Shown one piece after another: positions 51,792 through 61,767 of a stretch of 64,000 nucleotides of DNA. Each line of letters opens with the position of its first letter. Position 1 is the stretch's first letter. Source of the DNA: Pleurostoma richardsiae. Its lineage: Eukaryota > Ascomycota > Sordariomycetes > Calosphaeriales > Pleurostomataceae. The notes beneath the pieces were generated by a model. That model had not been told where the DNA came from and ran no database searches. It saw only the letters and a program-made list of their open reading frames with translations. Location: positions 868,001 through 932,000 of the forward strand of contig JANBVO010000001.1 of the NCBI GenBank assembly GCA_030052745.1, read 5' to 3'. A program made the position numbers and the translations under genes.

Positions 51792-52886
51792 CTACTCCGG
51801 CGCAGAAACGCCAGTCAGTTTCTCGCTCAGCTCCCACAGCTTCGCCGCCCCCTCCTCATCATACGCATGCGGCGCGTAACCAACCTCCAGCGCGCTCGTC
51901 ATGCTCTCCGCCGGCGGCGCGACGCTGCAGTTGGTCAGGTACTTGCCGCCCTTGCCCTCCCACGCGGCGGCGGCCGCCGCCCACACCGACGTCGCGGCGC
52001 CCTGCTCGGGCGTCATCATCAGGACCATCGTCTCCTGGTCCTCCTTCCACTGCTCCACCAGCACCGGGTCCGCGTACTTCTGCAGCCCGCTCCAGATGCC
52101 GCCCGGGTGCAGCGACAGCGCGTGCACGCCGCGGCCGCCGTAAAGGCGCTCGAGGCGCAGCGCCATCCAGATGTTGGCGGTCTTGGACTGGCCGTAGGCG
52201 AGGTAGGGGTCGTAGGAGGCGGTGAGGTTCACGTCGTCGAGGTGCACGGAGCTGTACCGGTGGGAGGAGGAGGAGACGGCGACGACGCGGGAGTTGAATG
52301 CCGGGGTGCTGCTGCGCAGGAGGGCGGGCAGGAGCAGGGCGGTCAAGGTGAAGTGGGCGAGGTGGTTGACGCCGAATTGCATCTCGAAGCCGTCGGCGGT
52401 CTGGAGCTTGGGGGTGCCCATGATGCCTGTACAGCGCGATTATGTTAGACCAGCAGGAGGGCACAGTGGAAGGGTGGGTGGCAAGAATTGGCTCTTCGCA
52501 CCGGCGTTGCAGACTAGAACGTTCAGCTTGTCCGACTTAGCCAGGAAGTCTGCGGCTGCCTTCTTGACAGAGTCGAGAGACGTCATGTCCATATAGATGA
52601 CGTCCACTGGACCCTTCCCAACGGAGTTCTTGAGAATATGCTCTACTGCGGCGTCGGCCTTCTTGGTGTCCCTGGCAGTGATGTAGATGTGGGCACCGGT
52701 GGCATGGAGTGCGCGAGCGGTCTCCAGGCCGACGGCGGAGGTACCTCCAGTGACGAGGACGACCTTGTCTGTCCACTTGTTGACGAGGCCTTCATCGTCG
52801 ATGATTTTGAGAGCTGTTGGCCTTTGGTCACCCGGGCCATGGATCTCGACGTAGAACTCCTTGTACCGGTCCAGGGGGTCGGCCAT
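51792..52886 (-). CDS. Short-chain dehydrogenase/reductase
   Basis: Exons 52502-52886 and 51792-52426, intron 75 bp, 339 aa. Cofactor motif VVLVTGGTSAVGLETARALH (TGxxxGxG form), NNAG-equivalent VCNAGIMGTP, catalytic Ser in VVAVSSSSHRYS and the YGQSK active-site pair, followed by LHPGGIWSGL. It is the size of retinol-dehydrogenase-like fungal SDRs, with a 35-residue N-terminal extension (MADPLDRYKEFYVEIHGPGD). It would be an NADP(H)-dependent carbonyl/alcohol oxidoreductase of unknown substrate. It is divergent from the Zn2Cys6 regulator at 53614, which suggests local control and a possible small biosynthetic group with the methyltransferase. Confidence 0.88.
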
Positions 52887-53613
52887 CTTTGGTGGTGGGT
52901 TGGGGCTATGAACTTGGAGATTTAGAGATAGAGGATGAGATTGTGATCAGGGCCTTTAGAGGTGCTCTGGTGATACTACAAGCATCGAGCCAGCTTGGGA
53001 CCTTGTCCCTTATTTATATCTGTTCCATCCTGCGGTCTTTTCCATCTGCGTCCCACTTCTGAAGCCACTTCGTCGACGGTCGTCCCACGGTATTTCGTGG
53101 TCCGATGAAGACCCATTTAGCCACAGAGCTGCTCCTATCTCCTCCACATTATAAATCAGGAGGATCTGTGCCACTGCCGATCGGTCTGCTACGAAGCTTT
53201 ACTCCTGTCGCGACATATTCGGGGCGGCCCTGGGTGGAGAGCGGACGGAGCGGGAGAAGCGGCCGCTCCTTAGCGTCCGGCGGCAGCCCCACTTTAATCG
53301 CCGGCGCTGGCTGTGCCTTAAGTCCATGCAGGAGCAAGTCGCCCGCCTTTGTCATTCTGCCCGTGCTTTAGCACAAACGTCCGACTCCATCTTCATGACT
53401 CTGCCATATGTGCCCAGACATGGCAGGCTTGGTTCGTGAATGACTCCCGATCGATCGGACAACGCTGTCGAGGCAATAGCGGTCCAGTCTGCAACGGACT
53501 AAACCGTCCGATTGCTCCGTAAACTCCGCCTGGCGGCTTGAATCATCTTGGGAAGATCGAGTCGCTCATCCGTCTCCTTGCACAACCGAGGCTGCGGCTA
53601 CCTTGCATCTGAG
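52887..53613. promoter_or_regulatory. Divergent promoter of SDR and regulator
   Basis: 727 bp. No gene supported; GC-rich repeats of GAGCGG/GAAGCGG occur around 53235-53265. Confidence 0.4.
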
Positions 53614-55511
53614 ATGGAATCACCACGACGTGCTCCTCAAGCGTGTCGCCCGTGCAAGTATGGCTCGCACTAATTAGAAACACCATGGGTCCTCTTTCGT
53701 GTGATCGCTGACAATGGACTAGGCGACTGAAGCGGAAATGTACGAAGGAGCTTCCGTCGTGCTCTCTGGTGAGCTGTGCCGAGTCCTGGCTCCATGAGCA
53801 CCTACTAACGCTCTCTCAGTGTATCCGCCTGGGAAAAGCCTGCCGGTACCCAGCCAAGCCGCGGCCAACGGAGCCGGAAGAGCTCGACCGCGAATCGCTT
53901 ATCGATCTGGTGCAGCACCTGAGAGAGCGGGCGGAGCAGGCGGAGCGCTCCTCTGCCGCGGCACATCTCACACCCCCTGATACTGCATCCTCTGTCGACA
54001 CCCAGCCGCTCAGCCTCCAGCCAACGGTACAACGCGGACCCTCTACGCTGCCCACCTTTCCTCCGGCGTTCTTCCTTGACCCCGACTACTTCACTCCTGT
54101 TTCCCCCGCGCGTCTCACGCCTGACATTTCCGTACCTTCGGAGGTGACGGAGCTGATCGGTCATGACGTCCACTCCATTTGTCATCGCTACTTCGCTACT
54201 ACCCATACCTGGTTTCCCTTCGTTAGTCCGAAGCGTGTGTACCAGCGTGTCGACTCCGACTCCACCACAGATGCCGGCCTGGCGCTCCTGCTGCTTTGCA
54301 TGAAGCTGGATTCGATGCCCTGTGGTGAACTCCGCCCCGCGGAGAGCACGCTTTACCAAGCTGCCAGGAGGTATGTTTCCGCACTAGAAGATACGTCGAC
54401 GGTTTCTCTCTGCCTCCTGCAGGCTCTCGTCATGATCGCACTGTATGAGCTCGGCCATGGCATATTTCCGGCCGTGTTCTTGACCGTCGGCCGTGCCGCG
54501 AGGCTAGGCGTCTTAATGAGTCTCCACTGCCGGAACTTCGCACGTTCAACACAGCTTCTCAAGCCCTCGGGAACGTGGACTCCGCGGGAGGAGGAGCGTC
54601 GGACCTGGTGGGCAACCCTGGTCCTTGAGAGGTGAGTGACGGACCGTCTAGCTCTGTAGCTATCACCGATGTGGCCTCCTGCTCATCCTGCTCGGCAAAC
54701 AGATACCTTGCGCTAGGCCCCCGAGGCATCCCCCTGAGTACACCTGAGCCTACTGGTGGAGATCTCTTACCTTCCGAAGACGCCAGATGGAACGCGGGGG
54801 AGATCGGTCATAATGACCCCCTCTACATCACTTCTTTTCCCCGGATGTCCCAAATTGGGGCCTTCGCGAAGACATGCCAGGCAGGCCACATGCTCGGGCG
54901 CGTCATTCACCACCGGGACGAGGGCGAAGTGTACCAGCTCGAGCGTTCAGCCCGGCTGGCAGAGGCCCTGCAGCTGCACTCGGCACTGACAGCCCTGGAC
55001 ACCTATCTCCTGCAGGCGGAGACGGCGGAGGCGGGCGAGGGAGACAGAGCGCTAGAGCCGTCGCGCCTGGTCAGTGTGGCCCTTTGCTGCTCGGCGATGT
55101 TGACCCTGGCCAACATGTACGGGTGTAACGAGTCCGACTGCGTGGAGCGTGTCCCGGAGGAGTCCGAGATGCAAGTCGCGGCATTAGAGAGCCTAAAGCG
55201 CGTCGTCATGAAGCAGGTGCCTACCATTGCCCGGGCGGTGCTCCAGGGCGGACAGGCAGCTTTAGACGAGACCAGCCCGTTAGTCACGCAGTGTCTCTAC
55301 CATGCCGCATCAGAGTGCCAGTGGTTCATCCGCGAGGGCTTGTACCCCGAGATGGAGACCGTCCTGCGACTTACCACGGACACGCTAGAACTGCTGGCGG
55401 GCAGGTGGACTGTTGCCGGTGAGACTTGCTCCTATGACTAGGTCACTGAGTTCACTGACACGATTTGCCATAGGCATGTACCTAAAGCTCCTACAATCCG
55501 GCCCTCCCTGA
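53614..55511 (+). CDS. Zn2Cys6 transcription factor
   Basis: Exons 53614-53657, 53723-53768, 53820-54631, 54703-55418 and 55474-55511; 551 aa. The joined zinc cluster is canonical: ACRPCKRLKRKC, TKELPSC, SLCIRLGKACRY (C-x2-C-x6-C-x6-C-x2-C-x6-C), with both early introns inside it. A short coiled coil follows (ESLIDLVQHLRERAEQAERS), then the Fungal_trans domain (ICHRYFATTHTWFPFVSPKR, RRYVSALEDTSTVSLCLLQALVMIALYELG, REEERRTWWATLVLERYLAL). Nuclear regulator, probably of the divergent SDR and the methyltransferase that follows 410 bp downstream. The last exon has only 12 codons. Confidence 0.88.
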
Positions 55512-55920
55512 CTGTAATTATGACCGGTTCCCAGCGTCCTCGAGCGTTCGCACGGATTGCTCGCTGCTTCTGTAAGACTTATTAGAAGATACCTGATTTT
55601 GACTCCATCTGCGCGACAAGCACACTCACACGCCGGGCGCGTCCGAACAAACTTGAGTTACCGTTACCATCTTCTCTAGGCAAATGTGGATAAGCATCAC
55701 TGCGGATGTCGCCGAGAGGCGCCATACTCTCGCGAAGCTGAAGATGCGGGGAAGCCTAGGCTGCGGCCTTGATTGGCTTCCTTCTGCTTACACACAGCCT
55801 GACTGCGATGTATCGGGCGCAGCTGGCATTATAAATCCGCTGCCGTCCACCTCAGCAAACCAAGAAGCTCTGTCCCATGGCAGGGCGCCATCGACATTGC
55901 CAGAAACAGAGAGCAGCATC
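55512..55920. promoter_or_regulatory. Methyltransferase promoter with TATA box
   Basis: 409 bp. TATAAA at 55830-55835 lies 91 bp upstream of the methyltransferase ATG, which argues against the longer upstream frame beginning at 55684. Confidence 0.5.
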
Positions 55921-56733
55921 ATGAACCCGCAGTACGACGCCATCGGGTCTAAGTACTCACTGTTCAAGACGCTGCCCCTCTCCATTGCTGAGCGGCAGAA
56001 CTTCAAAGATGCCGTCCAGCCCTACCTCGCCCGGCTGTCCAAGCCTCGCGTACTAGACCTAGCCTGCGGCACCGGCTACTACTCCCATAAGCTCCTGGAA
56101 TGGGGCGCCCACTCCGTCGTCGGCGTCGACCTGTCCAGCGGGATGGTCGACGCCGCCAACGCGACGCTGTCAGAAGAAGACAAATCAACCGGGCGGCTGC
56201 GCTTCCAGGTCGGCGACGCCCTGCACCTTGGCAGCAGCGCCGCGGGAGACGAAGGGCCGTTCGACATCGTCACGGGGGTATGGCTGCTGAACTACGCCGG
56301 CAGCCTGGCGGAGGTGGTGCAGATGTTCAGCAGCATCGCGGGCAGCCTGAGAGACGGCGGGGTCTTCGTCGGGATCATGCCGCACCCGGTGGAGGACCTG
56401 GACCCCTTCGCCGCGAGGGTCCAGGCGTCCGAGAGGGCGAACCCGCACCCATTCGGGGTGGGCATCAACTACTACGAGAGGCTGCCGTCGGGCGAGGGAT
56501 GGAGGACGGAGATCTCGGGCCACGGGCCCGACGGCTCCGTGGTGAGCTTCAAGAACTTCCACCTGCGGAGGAGCGTGTTCGAAGATGGGGCCAGGCAGGG
56601 CGGGATGAGGGGTAAGCTGGAGTGGAAGGAGGTGAGGATCCCGCAGGAGGCGGTGGAGACGTACGGGGAGGAGCTGGAGAAGTACTACTTCGCCATCGGG
56701 CCGCATATGGGCGTGCTCGTTGTAAAGAAGTGA
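55921..56733 (+). CDS. Class I SAM-dependent methyltransferase
   Basis: Intronless, 270 aa. Start MNPQYDAIGSKYSLFK is typical of fungal small-molecule methyltransferases. Motif I is VLDLACGTGYYSHKLLEWGA with the acidic VVGVDLSSGMVDAA after it, then FQVGDAL (motif II-like), FDIVTGVWLLNYAG and GGVFVGIMPHP. It is cytosolic; a small aromatic or polyketide-like acceptor is likely but cannot be fixed from sequence. It shares strand with the regulator upstream and could be co-regulated with the SDR. Confidence 0.85.
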   Translation: MNPQYDAIGSKYSLFKTLPLSIAERQNFKDAVQPYLARLSKPRVLDLACGTGYYSHKLLEWGAHSVVGVDLSSGMVDAANATLSEEDKSTGRLRFQVGDALHLGSSAAGDEGPFDIVTGVWLLNYAGSLAEVVQMFSSIAGSLRDGGVFVGIMPHPVEDLDPFAARVQASERANPHPFGVGINYYERLPSGEGWRTEISGHGPDGSVVSFKNFHLRRSVFEDGARQGGMRGKLEWKEVRIPQEAVETYGEELEKYYFAIGPHMGVLVVKK

Positions 56734-58095
56734 TACCAGTGCCAGCGGATTGATTGTTGTCGAGCAAGAGAGCAAGATCGGGGCGGGGAAGAGATGTATG
56801 AAAGGAGAAGAAATGGTAGGAAATGTGGAACAATGGAAAGCAAAGCTCATATCATCACTGACAACGCACTGTCGTGGGTGAGCTCAAAAAGATAGACATT
56901 CCATCTCTCTTTTCTGTGGCCTTTCCCGAGATTCATTAACAGTCCCGCGCTCCGTATTTTTGGGCGTGAAAGACCGGCGGCAGTATGCCATAAGAGCAAT
57001 GAGCGGCAACTGCATCGAGTCAATGCCGTCGGAAGACCGAAGAGCGAGGCAGTCCGGCTGCCTCTAGAGTGAAACATGCCATCTGATTCTCTGCGCTGGG
57101 GGACTGCGTCGCGGTTGTCAGGCGAGGCGAGAATGGTAGGCCGGGATCAATTCCACCCCCCGAGCGAAGGCCAACCCCACGGCCACCCAGCTTGACAGGC
57201 TGGAGATGGCCGGATAACAGCAAATCAGAAGAAGTTGTCATTACCAGTTGCAATTGAAGGTAATGACTTCATCGCCCAAGCCGCTGCAATGCTGCACTGC
57301 CCGTCGGTAAACAGGAGAAAATAAGGGCAAAAAAGGCTGACCGGAGGGTCCCGCTAGGACCCTGCGTTTTGTTTCAAGACAATCCCTTTCGGTGCCAAGG
57401 GTTTCATGTCCCGCTGGGACATCACCATTGGCCAGCTCTAAATGCTCTCCCACTCCGGAGGCCAGCTTTGGGCAAGATCACCCCTTCTCCAGATCTTGAC
57501 ACCCTGACAGGGGCTCGGCGAAGAGGGGGCTCGTGGCGGCAGCCGGGACTCGCCGGCATCTGCTGAGAACAAGGCAGACCGCCCAACGCAGGAAGAACGA
57601 AGCTAAAGTTATCGACACCCCTGACGATCTCCCACACTCGAGGAGCGCTTGGGGGTCGCTGTGGCGCTCGCCGTTGGCGCATTCTCCCGCCCTTGCCGGC
57701 TATCAAACGCGACCAACGGGGTGCCACATCCGGTTCCAGCGAGGCCTCTCGCCCATCTTGACGTCGGTTTCCCGGGATTCTTGTCACAGCGTCGTCCGGG
57801 GTCGCTCGAAATGGCCTCCGCCCATGAGCCCGCCAAGCCTTTTGGCCTCCGAGAAAAACCATGCGGCTGCGTCGATCGCGAGGGTGCTTATATCTTGGGC
57901 GCGGTCCTTGGCTTTCCTCGGCTGGGCTTCCCTTTCTCCCCTCCCTTTCCTTCTCGAAACCTCCCCCCCTCAGGCCGGTACCCAATGCCACGAATGCAGC
58001 TGGTCTGTTGGTGGTGATCTTTCTCTTCTACCACACTACATTATTCCCTCTTTTTAAGGGTGCGTTAGGGTTGTTGGACTTTGGTGGGAAGCATC
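56734..58095. other. Intergenic, 1.4 kb, with paired inverted repeats
   Basis: No gene supported despite ORFs of up to 189 codons on both strands; they lack motifs and splice partners. Two related short inverted repeats lie at 57346-57364 and 57406-57422. The right end is the promoter of the mucin-like gene. Confidence 0.45.
57346..57422. repeat. Pair of related short inverted repeats
   Basis: AGGGTCC-CGCTA-GGACCCT (57346-57364) and ATGTCCC-GCT-GGGACAT (57406-57422): each has a perfect 7-bp stem, both share GTCCCGCT, and their starts are 60 bp apart. Confidence 0.5.
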
Positions 58096-58929
58096 ATGCC
58101 TGGACTTCTGGGAGGACTCGTTGGTGGCGTCGGGAGCGCTGTGACGCCGGTGCTGGGCGACCTGCTCGGTGCTGCTACGACTTCGTCGGCGGCTGCTGAG
58201 GCGACCACCGCGACCACAACATCGAGCAGCGCTGGCAGCACGGCCACGGATGGCCTCCCGGCCGCCCTGGCTCCTGAGACCGACCCGACCCCTTTGCTGT
58301 CCATCCCCAACCTTCTGCCGACTTCTCTCCCTCCGCTGCTCAATCCTGGCGGGGCGGCAACCACTTCGACCTCAGCAGAGTCAACTTCAACGACTTCAGC
58401 TGCGGCTGCGGAGGCGACGACCTCGTCATCGCTATCTTCCGATACCCTCGTTCCGACTTCATCGACTCCAGGTGTTGTCGTGGTATCGCTTTCTTCGTCC
58501 ACTTCGTTCACGTCGTCAGCCGCCGCGGCCGCCACCACTGCTTCCTTGTCGTCATTGTCCAGCTCCTCCCTGTCCCAAACAGTCATCGTGACCTCGACAG
58601 CAGCGCCTGTCATCACTTCCGTCACCTTCACCTCGACTCCGACCCCGCTGCTCGAGACCACGAGCGCGGTATCGTCGGCATTGGCTGCGACGACGACCGC
58701 GGCGGCCGACAACGGCGTCAAGTCCAACACGGGCTCCAACGTCAAGGTGACCGCCATCGCCATCACGGCCCCCATCGTCGGCGTCGCCCTGATCGGCATC
58801 GGCGCCATGTTCTGGTGGCGCAGCCGCGGCGGGTTCAAGAAGAGGCAGCGGTCGCTGTTGGACGACGAGGAGATCGAGTCGTGGAAGAAGGTGCAGGAGA
58901 ACAAGTTCGACCCGGCCAAGAACTACTAA
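58096..58929 (+). CDS. Mucin-like Ser/Thr-rich single-pass membrane protein
   Basis: Intronless, 277 aa, from ATG at 58096. The N-terminus is Gly/Val/Leu-rich (MPGLLGGLVGGVGSAVTPVL) and is not a textbook signal peptide. Residues 27-220 are dominated by Ser, Thr and Ala, a likely O-mannosylated stalk. A single helix follows (AIAITAPIVGVALIGIGAMFW), then a basic stop-transfer (WRSRGGFKKRQR) and an acidic tail (DDEEIESWKKVQENKFDPAKNY). The layout matches fungal wall-stress-sensor-like or Mid2-like surface proteins, but the WSC or cysteine domain of true sensors is absent. Confidence 0.8.
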   Translation: MPGLLGGLVGGVGSAVTPVLGDLLGAATTSSAAAEATTATTTSSSAGSTATDGLPAALAPETDPTPLLSIPNLLPTSLPPLLNPGGAATTSTSAESTSTTSAAAAEATTSSSLSSDTLVPTSSTPGVVVVSLSSSTSFTSSAAAAATTASLSSLSSSSLSQTVIVTSTAAPVITSVTFTSTPTPLLETTSAVSSALAATTTAAADNGVKSNTGSNVKVTAIAITAPIVGVALIGIGAMFWWRSRGGFKKRQRSLLDDEEIESWKKVQENKFDPAKNY

Positions 58930-60206
58930 GGTGGTGCCCGGTCTTTGGCTTGCTGTGGGCACAGCGAGTGGAGGGACCATTGTGTCCAGCATGTCTACAG
59001 TCCAGCAAACCGCGGCATTACAAAAATGGAAAACTTCCAAAGATTTTCTCATTCAACCACATTCGTTCATCAGGTTCTGTGGAAGGCCTAGGTTTGATAG
59101 ACCCCGCTCCCTTCGCTGGGGATGGTGCGCACGCGAGGGAGTTGTGGTGGAGATACTGTAGCATAGATCTTCTTGCATACCAGTGGCATGAAGCCCGGAT
59201 TGACCGGCTTCGATATAAATCAAGAAGATACCCATTCTCTTTGCACTTCGGTTTTGTTGAAAACCCGATGACAAGCTTGTTAGAGCGTGTCTGTGTCTTC
59301 CTCGGGATCATTCGCACTGACACAGGCATCAAGGGACCAGCCTGTTCCCCGGCTGGTCATGGATTTGGTTTGAACCGTGTTGCAGACTCCTCGATTGCGC
59401 AATGAATGAATTCCACGCTACACGCACTCACGCGTGTGGATGCCTCCCATCATGCCGAGGTTCTTTCCAGCAATCTCATGTCAACCTTACCATAGGGGTG
59501 GGTTGATCTGCATGACACAAGTGGAATATCCGTGATGCCTAAGCGGAACTCTCTTAGCTTGCTTGGCGTGCCAGATACAGTAACGCACTCTGGATCAATG
59601 AAGCAATGTCACGAACAGCACTTTACATCTATTGGACAGAGATGAGGCGACAAAACGCTCACAGGCCTGGCCTGCTTTGGAACAGGGTATTCGCCACGTC
59701 TAAGCGAGCAGCTGAACCACCATGACAGTAACACTAGTGTCTGAGCATTAGTGTCCGGAAGTGCAGAAGCTCAGTTTTTGGCAATGAAATCAGTCAGATG
59801 GAACGCGTAGATGCTACCAGTCATGGTGTCTTCCGTCCTCTGTGTAGGCAGTCTCGAGAAGAATGTATCGATAACAACTGGATTAGCATCCGGTATTGAG
59901 TAATCAGTTCGCTGCATGATAACCGAGGCTCGGTTGAATTTCAATAAGACGTTCTTTTCCCTAGACTAGATTATTTACGCCTCTGTACGAAGAGTCCAGG
60001 TCTCCGACAAGCGCGTATCATCGACAACCAACATTTCTTTTTGGATGTTTTCATTTCTGAAGCGTACATATAAGACGTTATTTATGATAATTAGTGTCTA
60101 AAATGTCATGCGGTCTGGGGGATAGAATATCTTATTATGTAGGAAGTTATAACAAGACCAGCGATTGTCCATCTGTCTACTGAAGCACACTAACGGCAAT
60201 GTCGTT
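58930..60206. other. Intergenic, 1.3 kb
   Basis: Convergent region between the mucin-like gene (+) and the cysteine-rich protein (-). 59.9-60.2 kb is AT-rich. No gene, repeat or RNA recognised. Confidence 0.45.
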
Positions 60207-61176
60207 CTACAATAAATAAACAGCAAGGCTAATTGCAAGAGAAACAAGTACTATGTTAGTAAGTGCCTCCGGACGGGCTCTGTGACCCCTTGAGTTACTG
60301 CCAGTCTGTGTCGGACTGGGTGTTGTCGAGCTCGAAGAGCCGGGAGTCGCCGCAGTAGGTAGGACCGGTTTGGTGGAGGAGGTAGGCTCGGTGGGAATGC
60401 TAGCAGCGATCTAACATCCTAAATGAGCGAAGCATCTTGCCGTTCCAGAGCGACTACACTTACCGAAGCTGAGCTGACCACCGCCGCAAAGTTGGTGCAG
60501 CCAGAGTACCCATAGAGGCTCGATAGAACGGCGGGTGTCCCTAGGCATGTCGCGTTTCCGATATACTCGCACGTGTAGTCCTGCCGCAGCAGCTCGGGCC
60601 GGCAGGTGCACGAGCTGAAGCGCGCAGTGTCGGAATCGGTAACGTAGGTGAGGCACTCGTCAATAAGACTCTCGGCCGAGGCGCATGCCAGCCGTACATC
60701 TTGCATACAGAAGTCCTCTGGGTAAGCAGTATAGTCGCTGCTGGAGGCGGTTGTGGGCGAGAAGGTGACGTAAGTGTCGCAGAGGCTGTGCCAAGACAGG
60801 ATCTGCTCGTCGAAGGTGCTGTCCAGGTCGTTGTTCAGGAAGCAAAGTCTAAGCTCGTTCTCGCAACTGTCCAGCGGTCAGATGTGCTGTTGTACTGGTC
60901 GTCTCCCGATGGCTTATGTAGAACTCACTCGAAGACCGAGTCTAGGTACGGCTGGTTGCAGTAACAGCTCTGCTGACCTGCTTTATTCGTAATCGGAGGG
61001 CAAAACTGATCGGCATTGAAGTACGAGTTACATCCTGCAAACGTTGTGACTTCGGACCCGACTTGACAGGATGCCGAATAAGACGTCGTCGTTGCCGCGA
61101 CGGATGTGGCGTAGGCGACGGTGACTAACACCGGGACGTGCCGCCCCAGATGGCGTTTGCTGAACATCTGCCTCAT
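60207..61176 (-). CDS. Secreted cysteine-rich protein, probably GPI-anchored
   Basis: Exons 60929-61176, 60464-60866 and 60207-60410; introns 62 and 53 bp; 284 aa. The signal peptide lies within HLGRHVPVLVTVAYATSVAA; start 61176 or the next ATG nine bases on. About 16 cysteines follow, with pairs such as QQSCYCNQPYLD, CENELRLC, ACASAESLIDEC, SSCTCRPELL and TCEYIGNATC. The third exon gives a Ser/Thr/Pro stalk (STTPSPTQTGSNS) and a hydrophobic GPI-type tail (LTNIVLVSLAISLAVYLL). This is the plan of fungal wall or host-contact surface proteins (CFEM-like in style, though the CFEM spacing is not evident). No enzyme motif was seen. Confidence 0.8.
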
Positions 61177-61767
61177 CCTGGCTAGTGTTGGAAGAAGTCG
61201 GGCGAGGGCATTTTTTGCACTCTAAACGGAAAACATGTGTTCCGAGAATGGGGTCGACATTGTCATTTATGGTGTCTGATAGTTGTGCCGGGGTCTCTGT
61301 CTCAGCTGTTCTGACTGTGTAGAGACCGACATTTGCTTTCCCGGTAGCCACGTTTTTGGATAATGGTGGCCAGACCTTTTACTCGGGCGAGGTGTCTTGC
61401 CGCACCACCGATAAAGAAGGGTTGATCACTTGAGCCACATTCCATGATACCGCGGTCGGCAGGGAGTGATGGGCTCGTCGATTGGCTTGCCAAGACACCA
61501 GCTGAAGCCTCTTTCATGGGTTACCCATTTCGGACAGCCTCGATACCCTTCTGAGAATCAGGCACTCCTATGTTCCTTACACCATCATCAAGAGCTGAAA
61601 ACACTGGGGCGAGTTGTGGCAAAAGCAAATAATGAGCCCACCGCTCGTAGCGAAGAGGGGGAGCTACAAGTCGCGATTGATGAAAATGAAGAGGCACGTC
61701 TGCATTGATGCCCTCAAACCTCTCGTTGCCCCATAACTGACTTCCTATTTCACAGCACTCGTGAGAA
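61177..61767. other. Divergent intergenic region
   Basis: 591 bp between the cysteine-rich protein (-) and the large membrane protein (+). Short ORFs only. Confidence 0.4.

Noticed and set aside
51867-52448. 193-codon plus-strand ORF
   Set aside because: Antisense shadow of the SDR second exon, biased to Ala/Gly/Arg/Val.
55684-55920. N-terminal extension of the methyltransferase
   Set aside because: A TATA box lies inside it and the family start MNPQYDAIG fits at 55921.
56185-56850. 221-codon minus-strand ORF
   Set aside because: Antisense of the methyltransferase; no independent features.
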